Assembly: GCF_001557115.1 (NCBI RefSeq)
Contig: NZ_LSKQ01000235.1
Location: 1-18,780, forward strand
DNA: 18,780 nt
Direction: 5' to 3'
Source of the DNA: Erythrobacter sp. CCH5-A1
GTDB taxonomy: Bacteria > Pseudomonadota > Alphaproteobacteria > Sphingomonadales > Sphingomonadaceae
Shown here: one piece after another, positions 7,124 to 15,349 of the stretch
How the letters are laid out: each line of letters begins with the position of its first letter
Position numbering within the stretch: the first letter of the stretch is position 1
Notes under the pieces: generated by a model
Seen by the model: the letters and a program-made list of their open reading frames with translations, nothing else
What the model was told of the DNA's origin: nothing
The model's database searches: none
Made by a program: the position numbers and the translations under genes

Positions 7124-9220
7124 TCAGATGGCCTTCAGTTCGGTGACCGGTGAGAGCTGGCGGAAGAGCTGCTCGGCGTTGATACGATCGGCATCGCGGG
7201 CGAAGCTGGTGTCGCGGAACACGGCGCGCAGTGGCGCGCGGGCGGCGATTTCCTTCACCAGCTCATCGGTGACGCCGGTGTCGAAGCAGGCGATCAGCGC
7301 ATTACCATCCACCGAGTAGACGGTTTTGCCATGCAGCGTTTCGCGGTTGATCGGCAGGGTCAGCTCCACACCCCAGTCAATGAGCACCTGGAACAGCAGG
7401 TCCTCTCCGGTGCGATCCGATTTCACGCTGTCCACTTGCCCGAAGAGCTCGTCCTGGCTCACCTCGTCGGGGCTGTAGTAGACCTCGCTCATGTTGGAGC
7501 TGTCGACCTTGAGCACGCGAAAGCCGACGTCACGGTTCCAGCCCTCACTGACATTCCCCTTCAAGGCTTCCATGCCCGCGCGGCGAATGCGCTCTTTCGT
7601 CACTTCGGAGAGCAGATGCGGCCTACCCACCTTATCCAGTAATTTGATGGCGTTTTGCACCGTCTTTTTGGCTGCGCCCGTCGTTGCTGAAGCGGCCTGA
7701 TCAAGGTCTTCAGGCAACTGCACGACCACGAACTTATGATTTGTACCTGCGGTTGCATTCGCCGTCAAAACTGCTTCAGCTGTGCTCCCAGATCCCGCGA
7801 AAAAATCCATGATAATTGCGTCAGGATTACGAGGCGTAGCATAGACAATAAGTTTTGCCAGTTCTTCATGATCCTTGGGGTTATTAAATACCTTGCCACC
7901 CATCAAACTTCGAAGGTATTTCACAGCGACTTGAGACTGTTTGTAAATCACCGAGGGCCTTACCTGGGTCGCCAGTTCGGTATCGCCCTGCTCATCATCT
8001 ACTTCCTCGAATATATCAGCGTCGTCATCCAATTCCTCCGGGATCGGTCGAATGTGGGTCTTACGCTGAGGAGGGTCAGTATGGTCTGCACGGAACTCGA
8101 CAATTCCGCTTTTAATCTTCTCCATCATGGTCTCATGAGACGAATAGATCCATCCGCGCTCCGGGACGGCACAAGGTTGTTTTGTAACCGGGTGAATGAC
8201 ATCGTAACGTGGACCATCTCCTCCTGGCCACGATATGTTATCATCTCGCCAGGGTCCATTTTTGTCGATACGCTTGTATCGCGACCATTTCTTAGAAGGG
8301 TGAGACTTAGGTAATTCTGCAAACCAGGCTCCTAATTCCTTCTCCATCAGACTAAAGTTGTCACCATGGATGCTGCGCAGACGCACAAATTCATCCCAAA
8401 TTTCTTTAGCGCCAGGCTTTTCTTCCCGCCAAATTTCGCCTCGCTCGCGTAGAATGAGCTGATTTCGTGCATATACAAGCATGTACTCATGGCCGAGTGA
8501 AAAGAATTTCGCGTCGTTCTTGCGGCCTTTTTCCCAAGTCAGCTGGGCAATAAAATTCTTCTCACCGAATATTTCTGCACAGAGCTGCTTAAGGGCAGCC
8601 TGTTCCACATCATCGATACTGATGAAAATCAGACCGTCCTCGGCTAGCAGGTTTCTCGCAACCTTCAGGCGAGAGTAGATCATAGTGAGCCAGTCGGAAT
8701 GGTACCGGCCCTTGGTTTCAGGATTAGCTACCAGCAGACCGCCTTCGGCGTCGCGCTGCTCAGTAAGATTCTCATACTGGGCCTTCAAAGATGAAAATTT
8801 ATCTCGATAAATGAAGTCTTTGCCGGTGTTATAGGGCGGATCGATGTAGATCAGCTTTACCTTACCAAGATAGCTTTCCTGAAGGAGCTTCAAGGCATCG
8901 AGGTTGTCGCCTTCAATGAAGAGGTTTTGGGTGGTGTCGAAGTCCACGCTCTCCTCGCGGCAAGGCCGTAGGGTCTTGGCAATGGGGGCATTGGCAGTGA
9001 GAAGCGCCTCGCGCTTGCCGGGCCAGTCGAGCCGATAACGCTCCTGCGGGCCTTCGACGATATGATCCGAAAGCGTCTGGCGCAGCTGATCGAAGTCAAT
9101 GGCGAGCCGGATGTTGCCCTGCTCGTCGGCGGCCTCTGTCACGCAATCAGGGAAAAGGGCGCGGATCTTGGCAATGTTGTCCTGAGACAGGTCCGGGCTG
9201 TGCATTTTCATCTTGTCCAT
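7124..9220 (-). CDS. mod: Type III-like adenine-specific DNA methyltransferase Mod
   Basis: This is a beta-class N6-adenine methyltransferase: the catalytic motif IV DPPYN (127-131, in KLIYIDPPYNTGKDF) precedes the S-adenosylmethionine motif I DFFAGSGST (472-480). The roughly 340 residues between them include the target-recognition region, and an acidic run lies at about 393-418. The order and length (698 residues) fit Mod of type III systems, which marks host DNA and gives Res its sequence specificity. I chose the ATG at 9220: it has AGGA nine bases upstream, and conserved-looking sequence starts there. An in-frame ATG at 9361 would add 47 unremarkable residues. The patch at about 7725-8880, matching the region between the motifs, is clearly richer in A+T than the gene ends, suggesting that this part was exchanged. 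It is followed at 3 bp by the AlbA_2 gene. Confidence 0.92.
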   Translation of the reverse strand: MDKMKMHSPDLSQDNIAKIRALFPDCVTEAADEQGNIRLAIDFDQLRQTLSDHIVEGPQERYRLDWPGKREALLTANAPIAKTLRPCREESVDFDTTQNLFIEGDNLDALKLLQESYLGKVKLIYIDPPYNTGKDFIYRDKFSSLKAQYENLTEQRDAEGGLLVANPETKGRYHSDWLTMIYSRLKVARNLLAEDGLIFISIDDVEQAALKQLCAEIFGEKNFIAQLTWEKGRKNDAKFFSLGHEYMLVYARNQLILRERGEIWREEKPGAKEIWDEFVRLRSIHGDNFSLMEKELGAWFAELPKSHPSKKWSRYKRIDKNGPWRDDNISWPGGDGPRYDVIHPVTKQPCAVPERGWIYSSHETMMEKIKSGIVEFRADHTDPPQRKTHIRPIPEELDDDADIFEEVDDEQGDTELATQVRPSVIYKQSQVAVKYLRSLMGGKVFNNPKDHEELAKLIVYATPRNPDAIIMDFFAGSGSTAEAVLTANATAGTNHKFVVVQLPEDLDQAASATTGAAKKTVQNAIKLLDKVGRPHLLSEVTKERIRRAGMEALKGNVSEGWNRDVGFRVLKVDSSNMSEVYYSPDEVSQDELFGQVDSVKSDRTGEDLLFQVLIDWGVELTLPINRETLHGKTVYSVDGNALIACFDTGVTDELVKEIAARAPLRAVFRDTSFARDADRINAEQLFRQLSPVTELKAI

Positions 9221-9229
9221 GGCCCGAAT

Positions 9230-9233
9230 TCCT
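9230..9233 (-). promoter_or_regulatory. Ribosome-binding site deciding the mod start
   Basis: On the minus strand TAGGA stands 9 nt before the ATG at 9220. The in-frame alternative at 9361 has no comparable site. The 157 bp between the DUF4391 stop and this start hold no clear promoter or gene. Confidence 0.6.
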
Positions 9234-9377
9234 AGCGGCCACGATGGCTTTTGTCGAACAGTCAGCGGTACTTGATCGGCAAATTTGGATGGGGCAGCCA
9301 TGGGAGCATCCCGCCCAAAGGATGGATGTCGATACCCCTTAGCGGCTACGCCAGCGTCCACCGCCCATCCAATACAA

Positions 9378-10037
9378 TCAGCCCCTTAGTTCCCCGAGCT
9401 TTGCTTTTGCCGCACGAAGCGCCGCGTTGACCTCAACCTTGCGGTTGAACTGCTTCTCCCTTGCCAGAGCATTTTCGAGGCGCGCGATCTCGCGTTCGAT
9501 CTGTGCGGCCTCTTCCGCCCGGGCAACACGCACCGCAATCGGCTCGTCGTCGCTCCGCCGGGGCGGTAGCAGAGGCTCGAGCAGCCGCGCATAGAGCGTG
9601 CCCATGTCCAGCGCGGTGGGCAGAGCCTGACGCGGTGCATCCCCCGCTTCCCAAGCGGTGAAGGCGTGCGTTGCAGTGACCCACTTGCCCGCCTCCGCCT
9701 GACTGGGGCGCTTCCACGCCATTGCCATCCGAGTGCGCCCGGCATGGTTGAGTTCGAGGATCAAAGGCCGCGGAATGGCCTTCTCGATCGCCACCAGCAC
9801 CGCCGGTTCGACGTCCGGCGCATGGAGGTCGATCGCGATGACCGCTATTTCCTCGACGTCTGCCGAAGGTCGTAGGTTCAACCGATCCGCGCGAAGCACG
9901 TGGGTCCACTCCATGCGCTCGACCTGATCGACGAATTTGGCCTGCATAGCGCGCGGAACCTGCGCGGCGCCGTATATCCGGCTCTTCGGGATCGCGCGGC
10001 CAAATGCCGTTCGCGGCGGCCACGCATAGAGGGTCAC
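9378..10037 (-). CDS. DUF4391-family protein
   Basis: This 219-residue protein matches DUF4391 as I know the family: an N-terminal stretch with VERMEWTHVLRADRLNL, a strand-rich centre with VEEIAVIAIDLHAPD and AIPRPLILEL, then MAMAWKRPSQ, and LPTALDMGTLYARLLEPLLP. A charged coiled coil closes the protein (about 165-215). No catalytic motif is visible. DUF4391 genes commonly sit beside a large helicase and type III-like Mod/Res genes, so it is probably a subunit or adaptor of this complex; no function has been shown to my knowledge. It starts with GTG, overlapping the helicase stop as GTGA, with GGAG 7-8 nt upstream. It is therefore translated together with the helicase. Likely cytoplasmic. Confidence 0.85.
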   Translation of the reverse strand: MTLYAWPPRTAFGRAIPKSRIYGAAQVPRAMQAKFVDQVERMEWTHVLRADRLNLRPSADVEEIAVIAIDLHAPDVEPAVLVAIEKAIPRPLILELNHAGRTRMAMAWKRPSQAEAGKWVTATHAFTAWEAGDAPRQALPTALDMGTLYARLLEPLLPPRRSDDEPIAVRVARAEEAAQIEREIARLENALAREKQFNRKVEVNAALRAAKAKLGELRG

Positions 10038-13000
10038 GAAGCAGCTCCGGCCTCTGCCTGCTCCACAACGACGAAGGCGATCAGTTCAAAGTCCTCAAGA
10101 CCGCGGATGGTGTGGGAGAGCGCAGTGGTGGCACCGGCCGAGAACAGGCTGTCGAGATCCCGCTCCTCCTTGGCGTCAATCATAGCGCGGATTGCGGCGT
10201 TGAGCAGCTGGGACGGCCCGCTCATGTCCTGTCCGTCGGCCGTTCGGGCATTGAAGGGCCGGAATGCTGGCGGAACCGGGGCTGTCACGCCTTTGGCCGC
10301 AGTCCGCACCAGATCGAGCAGGCGCTTCACCTGGGTCTGATCGGCGACGACGCTCCCATCATTTCCCATGTAGATCAGATAGTAGGGATGCAGGCGGTTC
10401 TGCCGGTTGGCCGAAGCATCTCCGCCCACGGCTTTCAGCGCGAAGATGATGCCCGGCTCCAGCCCCTTGGCAGGTTCAGCCGGGACCACTGCATGAAGTC
10501 CCTTAGGCGTCGTGGCGAGGTCGCCGTGCTCTTTCACGTAGTTGAGCAGGTCCATGCGGAAATCGTTCAGCCCCAGGTCCGTGATCGAAATGCCGGTGCG
10601 CACATCCTCGAGCTCGATGACCTCTTCCTGCAACCGGCGCAGCTGTTCGCGGCGATAGGCTGTGTCGCTGGCTTTGGCGGTCAGGACATTGTCATCGCCG
10701 GTCGCGGTAACATCGGCGATGATCATGCGGTTTTCGACGCGCTCCTTGAGCTTGATGTAATCGTCGAGGGTGATGTCCGGCCAGTAGTTCGCCAGCTGGA
10801 TCTGCGCATTGGGCGAGCCGATGCGGTCGATCCGCCCAAACCGCTGAATGATCCGGACGGGGTTCCAGTGAATGTCGTAGTTCACCAGGAAGTCGCAGTC
10901 TTGGAGGTTCTGGCCCTCCGAGATGCAGTCGGTGGCGATTAGAATGTCGATCTCACCCGGCTCATCGGGCATGATTGCCGCCTTCTCCTTTGAGCGCGGC
11001 GAGAACAGAGTCAGCAGCGTCTGGAAATCGTGCCCCTTGCCGAGCGTGGACTTCGGAGCGTCCGACCCTGTCACGCGCCCGGTGTGAAGGCGGTGCTGGG
11101 TGAGCATCTCGGCTGCGATCTGGTCATAGAGATAGTGCGCCGTATCAGCGAAGGCGGTGAAGATGATCACCTTGCGGTTGCCGGGGTTGATCGGCCGGTC
11201 CAGCTTCTCGCCGATCAGGCTCTTTAGATGCTGAAGCTTCTTGTCATGCTCAGGCGTGATGCGGGTCATCTCACCCAGAAGGGCATCGATCAGGGCGAGA
11301 TCTGCTTCAAGATCATGTGCGAAGCCGGGCACGTCCATGTCCGCAAGATCGATCCGGACCTTGCCGCCGACACGGTAGGCCCCGAAACCCTCAAGCTCAT
11401 CGTCTTCGGCCTCGAGTGTTTCGATGTCGTCAGCATAGTCGACGATCGAACTGGCGCCGCGGCCAGAGCGGTAGTCCTCAACCACCTCCAGCGTCTTGCG
11501 GATGTTGTCCGCCAATGAGCCCAAGGTCAGCCGGAATGCGTGGATTGAGCTTTCAAGGCGCTTCAGCAGGTTGACCGTCATCAGGGCCTGCAGGCTCTTG
11601 TCGCGATCGGCTTGCCGCAGCTTCCCACCACCGCTCGAGACGTCCGTGTCGTAGAGCGCCTCATACTTGGCGAGGCGGCTCGGCAGGATGTAGCTGGTTG
11701 GCGCGTAGACCGAGAGCTTGAGCAGCGTCAGCTGCGCAACAATCTCGTTGAGGTCCATGGCGCCAGGCACATCGGTCAGCGGCGGCCGGAAGGACAATGG
11801 CTTCAGGCGCTGCGGGAAATGGCCGATGTCGGTCATGTCGTAGAAGGTCGTGATATGCTTGCGTGACCGGGCGATCGTCACGCTGTCGAGCAGCTCGAAG
11901 AAATCGAAATCGAGTTCTGTCAGGATCGTCTCCGCGGTCCTTTGCTCGGGCGGCAGTTTGGACCAGCGATTGAAGGCAGCCTGTGCCCGGCGGAAGATCT
12001 CCTCGACGCTGGCGGTGGTATTCAGCTTCTCCGACAGCGTGTCGGAGTGACCCTCATAGGCCAGGGCCAGCTGGTTGCGCAGATCATTGAACCGGTTGTT
12101 CACGGGTGTCGCGGACAGCATCAGCACCTTCGTCTTCACGCCGGCCCGGATGACCTGGTTCATGAGTTTCTGGTAACGGGTTTCTTTCTCCTTGAACGCA
12201 TCGTTGTTCCGGAAGTTGTGGGACTCGTCGATCACCACCAGATCGTAGTTGCCCCAGTTCACCCGGTTGAGCGGAATGCCGTTCGATGAGCCCGAGCTGC
12301 GAGACAAGTCCGTGTGGCACAGGACGTCATAATTGAACCGATCCCGGGCGAACGGATTGGTTTTCAGGTTGGTGTTATAGTTCAGCCAGTTATCGGTCAG
12401 CTTCTTCGGACACAGCACAAGGACCGAGCGGTTGCGCAGTTCGTAGTACTTGATCACCGCCAGGGCGGTGAAGGTCTTCCCCAAACCGACGCTGTCCGCC
12501 AGGATGCAGCCGTTGAAGGTCTCGAGCTTGTTGATGATCCCGGTTGCTGCATCACGCTGGTAGTTGAACAGCTTCTGCCAGACGAGGCTCTCCTGATAGC
12601 CCGTCCGGTCATTGGGCAGAACGTCTTCATCGATATCCTCCAGGAACGCATGGAAGATATTGTAGAGCATAATGAAATAGACGCGCTCGGGGGAATTCTC
12701 CCGATAGACCGAGGCGATGTGGTCGCAGATCGCCTCGGTGACATCTTCCACGCGCGACGGGTCGGACCAGATGGTGTCGAAGAGCTGGATGTAGCTCTGG
12801 GTGTGCATCGCCTCGTCGAAGCGGTTCACGAAATTGGAAACAGCGTTGCCCTGAGCATAGCCCAAGTCGACTGCCGTGAATCCCGATAGGGGCATGTAAG
12901 CGACGCTGGCCAGCGCTCCGTCAACCGCAAGAAACTGCTGCATTGGGGCCGAAGACGCATTCGACTTGAAGCGCGCCTTCTTCCGGATCCATTCAGCGCA

Positions 13001-13321
13001 TTCCCGCGCGATCGCTCGCTGAGTCAGCCGGTTGCGAAGCTGGATCTCGAACTCTGAGCCGGAGAGACCGGCAACCCGTTTGGATTTAGGGATGAAGAAC
13101 TCGCGGCGCTCACGCGTCTTCCCGTCTGTCGCACGCTCCGCAGTGAACGTCTGCTCGGTGAACAGAAATTGCAGCTCTTCGATCTGGTGAAGCTCCTTGC
13201 GCAGAGCCTCGAACGCGAAAATGGAGAAGCTTGATGCGGCAATGCGGAGCCGCTGGCCGCGCTTGATGTCTTTCTTGAGCTCGTCACCAAGCAGAACGTT
13301 GATGTTGTCGATTATCTGCAC
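10034..13321 (-). CDS. SNF2-type helicase with degenerate PLD-like N-terminus
   Basis: This 1095-residue superfamily 2 ATPase has Walker A DSVGLGKT (276-283), motif II DESH (365-368), SAT (403-405), and, in the second RecA-like half, IATDCISEGQNLQ (795-807) and QRFGRIDRIGS (826-836), the SNF2/RapA-like pattern. The first 190 residues resemble phospholipase D-like domains seen at the start of related helicases (RLRIAASSFSIFAFEAL, then SGFTAVDLGYAQGNAVSNF), but I find no HxK catalytic pair. An acidic insert lies at about 628-645. It probably translocates on or remodels double-stranded DNA or nucleoprotein, feeding the restriction machinery. Start: GTG at 13321, with an in-frame stop two codons upstream; a strong GGAGG lies 12 nt away. 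It opens the five-gene core operon. It overlaps DUF4391 by 4 bp. Helicase call sure; PLD call moderate. Confidence 0.9.
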   Translation of the reverse strand: MQIIDNINVLLGDELKKDIKRGQRLRIAASSFSIFAFEALRKELHQIEELQFLFTEQTFTAERATDGKTRERREFFIPKSKRVAGLSGSEFEIQLRNRLTQRAIARECAEWIRKKARFKSNASSAPMQQFLAVDGALASVAYMPLSGFTAVDLGYAQGNAVSNFVNRFDEAMHTQSYIQLFDTIWSDPSRVEDVTEAICDHIASVYRENSPERVYFIMLYNIFHAFLEDIDEDVLPNDRTGYQESLVWQKLFNYQRDAATGIINKLETFNGCILADSVGLGKTFTALAVIKYYELRNRSVLVLCPKKLTDNWLNYNTNLKTNPFARDRFNYDVLCHTDLSRSSGSSNGIPLNRVNWGNYDLVVIDESHNFRNNDAFKEKETRYQKLMNQVIRAGVKTKVLMLSATPVNNRFNDLRNQLALAYEGHSDTLSEKLNTTASVEEIFRRAQAAFNRWSKLPPEQRTAETILTELDFDFFELLDSVTIARSRKHITTFYDMTDIGHFPQRLKPLSFRPPLTDVPGAMDLNEIVAQLTLLKLSVYAPTSYILPSRLAKYEALYDTDVSSGGGKLRQADRDKSLQALMTVNLLKRLESSIHAFRLTLGSLADNIRKTLEVVEDYRSGRGASSIVDYADDIETLEAEDDELEGFGAYRVGGKVRIDLADMDVPGFAHDLEADLALIDALLGEMTRITPEHDKKLQHLKSLIGEKLDRPINPGNRKVIIFTAFADTAHYLYDQIAAEMLTQHRLHTGRVTGSDAPKSTLGKGHDFQTLLTLFSPRSKEKAAIMPDEPGEIDILIATDCISEGQNLQDCDFLVNYDIHWNPVRIIQRFGRIDRIGSPNAQIQLANYWPDITLDDYIKLKERVENRMIIADVTATGDDNVLTAKASDTAYRREQLRRLQEEVIELEDVRTGISITDLGLNDFRMDLLNYVKEHGDLATTPKGLHAVVPAEPAKGLEPGIIFALKAVGGDASANRQNRLHPYYLIYMGNDGSVVADQTQVKRLLDLVRTAAKGVTAPVPPAFRPFNARTADGQDMSGPSQLLNAAIRAMIDAKEERDLDSLFSAGATTALSHTIRGLEDFELIAFVVVEQAEAGAAS

Positions 13322-13397
13322 GGTTTACAGGATTCCTCCAATTCAGGACTGCATAAACCACGAAATCGATTGATGAAACAGGTCAGCGGCCTTCCGC

Positions 13398-13417
13398 AAA
13401 AAGCATGACGAGCATGC
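13398..13417 (-). terminator. Weak intrinsic terminator-like hairpin after the thermonuclease gene
   Basis: On the minus strand GCATG-ctcgt-CATGC is followed directly by TTTTT, five bases after the thermonuclease stop. The stem is only 5 bp, so termination would be partial at most. It could separate the regulator/nuclease genes from the helicase operon. Confidence 0.3.
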
Positions 13418-13421
13418 AACC

Positions 13422-13805
13422 TCAACGCCAAGGCAAAACCGTCTTGGTGGCCAGCATAGCTTGAGCGAGGTCTCGACCATCTGAAAGCCTGCAACTGGCA
13501 ACGACACGGCCGTAGCTCTGCCCGTCCGCTGAACATCGCATCGCTGGCGCCCGCACGATGATGTGACCACTGTCGCGCTGGCCCTTCGGTCCACCTAGCA
13601 AACGAACCAAGGCATCTCTGGCCGCCACGGCAGAAGACGACGGGCATGGGTGCCCTCGCGAGCAGGTCCCATCCATTTCGCGGGCTGCGATGCCGGCGAT
13701 CCGGATCTTCGGCCCCTCCTTGCACCAGATCGGGCCATCTCCGTCCCAGACGGCAACGGGCGTGCAGACAAAGGTTGCAGCCGAGACGAGCGTAAGAAGC
13801 CCCAT
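13422..13805 (-). CDS. Thermonuclease-family (SNase-like) protein, short
   Basis: This 127-residue protein has a staphylococcal-nuclease-like core: VAVWDGDGPIWC at the first strand, KIRIAGIAAREMDG, then SYGRVVASC. The three catalytic positions of SNase are retained as Arg35 (RIAGI), Glu43 (REMD) and Arg100 (YGRVV). The first 18 residues are hydrophobic and could be a short signal peptide, as in exported relatives; if so it acts in the periplasm. Cysteines at 14, 28, 48, 54, 91 and 105 would suit that. Relatives I recall continue beyond the LP-W motif with a short aromatic/basic tail; here the stop follows LPWR directly, so the C-terminus may be trimmed. AGGA about 8 nt before the ATG supports the start. 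It begins 30 bp after the DUF6035 gene. A defence role is inferred from position only. Confidence 0.8.
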   Translation of the reverse strand: MGLLTLVSAATFVCTPVAVWDGDGPIWCKEGPKIRIAGIAAREMDGTCSRGHPCPSSSAVAARDALVRLLGGPKGQRDSGHIIVRAPAMRCSADGQSYGRVVASCRLSDGRDLAQAMLATKTVLPWR

Positions 13806-13835
13806 TAGTCGTGTCCTGTGCTGGCAGTGGTCAGC

Positions 13836-15302
13836 TTATGCCGCCGCGCGGCCTTGCTGGTCGCGATTGTCATTGTCGGGTCGTGCCTTTCGAGATGCTC
13901 CCATGGAAAGAAACGCGCACAAGCGCTCCTCATCCTTTGCCATCCTGTATTTCGGGTTCTGGGTGAGTTCAGACCGTATGGCGTCGAGCTTTGCCCTCAG
14001 CTTGCCCGTCCGATCGTCGCGATACAGCGCCTCTTTTGTTCCAAACCTGCGTAGCATGTGGCCGAAAGCGAGAAGCAGCTCGGGGTGTTGGTGGATGAGA
14101 TGATGGCCGAGCTCAGTGAAACTGCTGTAGCCGAAGCCAACCGGCTTTCCCGCCCTTGCGCTCTCGATGAGATGGACGATGCGCGTAGCCGTAAGCAAGT
14201 CCGGGTATTCCCCGTCCAGACCGTATCCCATGGAACGAAGGCGGTCATTGAGGAGAGCCCATTCCTGATTTCGAGGCATGTCATGGTCATCGCGCGTGGC
14301 ATCGAGGACAAACCGAAGCACTTGCTCGCGCAGATCATTCGCCCGGTCTTCTAGGACCTGCCTTGCAGCGGCCTGAGCAGCTGCGATCCTTTCCAAGTGC
14401 GCTGCTCTGAGTTCTTCGCGGAGCCTTGCTACCTCCTGGGCATAGTCGAAGACGATGATGGTCTCGCGGTCTACTTCGACCGTGATCTCATCCCACCGGA
14501 CCAAGCGCTCGACCCACTCATCAACGATCTCATCGCCCTGAATGATCGGCTTGCGGTACCAGCATGTCATGATGAAGCTTCCTGCCGCTTCCGACGCGGC
14601 AGCACTTCGTTCATCGACAACGAAAACGTTGGAGTTGTTGCCGAACAGGATGTCATCATCGGTCATGCGACGATAGGTCGGATGGAAGTACGGCAAGACC
14701 CAGACGAGCGCCGCTCCTTCGGCACGATAGAACTCCTTCCGGCTCAGCACGACGTCCATGAAGGTTGTGCTCAGCTGCACCTCGAAGGCGAGTCTGTCGG
14801 TGTCTGTCCGCGCTGAAACGTCAGGTCGGCGCAGGCCGCAGAGACCCTCGCTTGCTTTCCAGGTCCTTTCTGAGGCCACATCCTTGAACCGTGGATCGGC
14901 CGAGAGGCTCCGCAAAAGAAGTGCCTTGACCCGCTTGTGCGCCCCGCTCTCCTGGGCACCGCGGTACTTCATGGCCCTGATATCGGCTTCGCTCAGCTGC
15001 GTCCGCGTGACAGCGGGGCACGAGCCATCTTCATGGCGATGCCGGAAGAAGAACCGCTTGGTCGTGCTGCACGCCAGATAAACCGGAACACCGCACGTCG
15101 CGCACACCAGGCGTGCGTCTTCACGTTTGACGAGCGCCTTAAGTCTCTGGCGTAGCAGAATTGCGCGCTCATACCGGAATGCCCGGATCAACCGGCGGAC
15201 ATTGAGCACATGGCCAGTTCGCGGGTTCCTGACAGCGTCAATCTCGGGCTTTGTCACCGCCGATGCCCATGCCAGCGGATCGACGGTCGTGTTTCCAACC
15301 AT
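13836..15302 (-). CDS. DUF6035-family (CoiA-like) predicted nuclease
   Basis: This 488-residue protein begins with a putative zinc-binding knuckle (CATC at 67-70, FRHRH at 86-90, Cys95). A PD-(D/E)XK-like core follows: RRPDVSA with Asp161, AFEVQLS with Glu174 and Gln176, then SRKEFYRAEGAALVWVLPYF. ExQ in place of ExK is seen in CoiA-type competence proteins, whose domain order (zinc knuckle, then nuclease fold) this matches. The C-terminal half is helical (coiled coil at about 285-330, RLREELRAAHLERIAAAQ) and of unknown role. I would name it DUF6035 from memory; the nuclease fold is inferred from motifs. A good GGAG at 7 nt supports the ATG at 15302. It lies 47 bp after the WYL gene and 30 bp before the thermonuclease gene, so the three probably form one transcript. 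It could process incoming DNA. Confidence 0.75.
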   Translation of the reverse strand: MVGNTTVDPLAWASAVTKPEIDAVRNPRTGHVLNVRRLIRAFRYERAILLRQRLKALVKREDARLVCATCGVPVYLACSTTKRFFFRHRHEDGSCPAVTRTQLSEADIRAMKYRGAQESGAHKRVKALLLRSLSADPRFKDVASERTWKASEGLCGLRRPDVSARTDTDRLAFEVQLSTTFMDVVLSRKEFYRAEGAALVWVLPYFHPTYRRMTDDDILFGNNSNVFVVDERSAAASEAAGSFIMTCWYRKPIIQGDEIVDEWVERLVRWDEITVEVDRETIIVFDYAQEVARLREELRAAHLERIAAAQAAARQVLEDRANDLREQVLRFVLDATRDDHDMPRNQEWALLNDRLRSMGYGLDGEYPDLLTATRIVHLIESARAGKPVGFGYSSFTELGHHLIHQHPELLLAFGHMLRRFGTKEALYRDDRTGKLRAKLDAIRSELTQNPKYRMAKDEERLCAFLSMGASRKARPDNDNRDQQGRAAA

Positions 15303-15349
15303 GGTCGTCTCCTTTCCTTGTGGCAGCAGAATTCCCTCGCCCGGGAGGG

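Noticed and set aside
7124..9220. Phase-variable simple repeats in mod, as in some type III systems
   Set aside because: No homopolymer or short tandem repeat tract long enough to slip is present in the gene or its leader.
9221..9361. A longer Mod starting at the ATG at 9361
   Set aside because: The extra 47 residues show no Mod-like sequence and the upstream start lacks a ribosome-binding site, while the ATG at 9220 has AGGA at 9 nt.
12314..12889. Long plus-strand open frames antisense to the helicase and to Res (also 2935-3609 and 4765-5352)
   Set aside because: They carry no motif and lie wholly inside genes with clear helicase signatures.
13312..13725. A frameshifted longer thermonuclease using the neighbouring frame
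   Set aside because: The alternative frame does not restore a family-like C-terminal tail after the LPW motif, so there is no evidence for a frameshift.
15334..15349. CCCTC-gcccgg-GAGGG hairpin just after the WYL gene as a terminator
   Set aside because: The stem is 5 bp with no T-tract on the minus strand, and the DUF6035 ribosome-binding site follows at once, so read-through is more likely.
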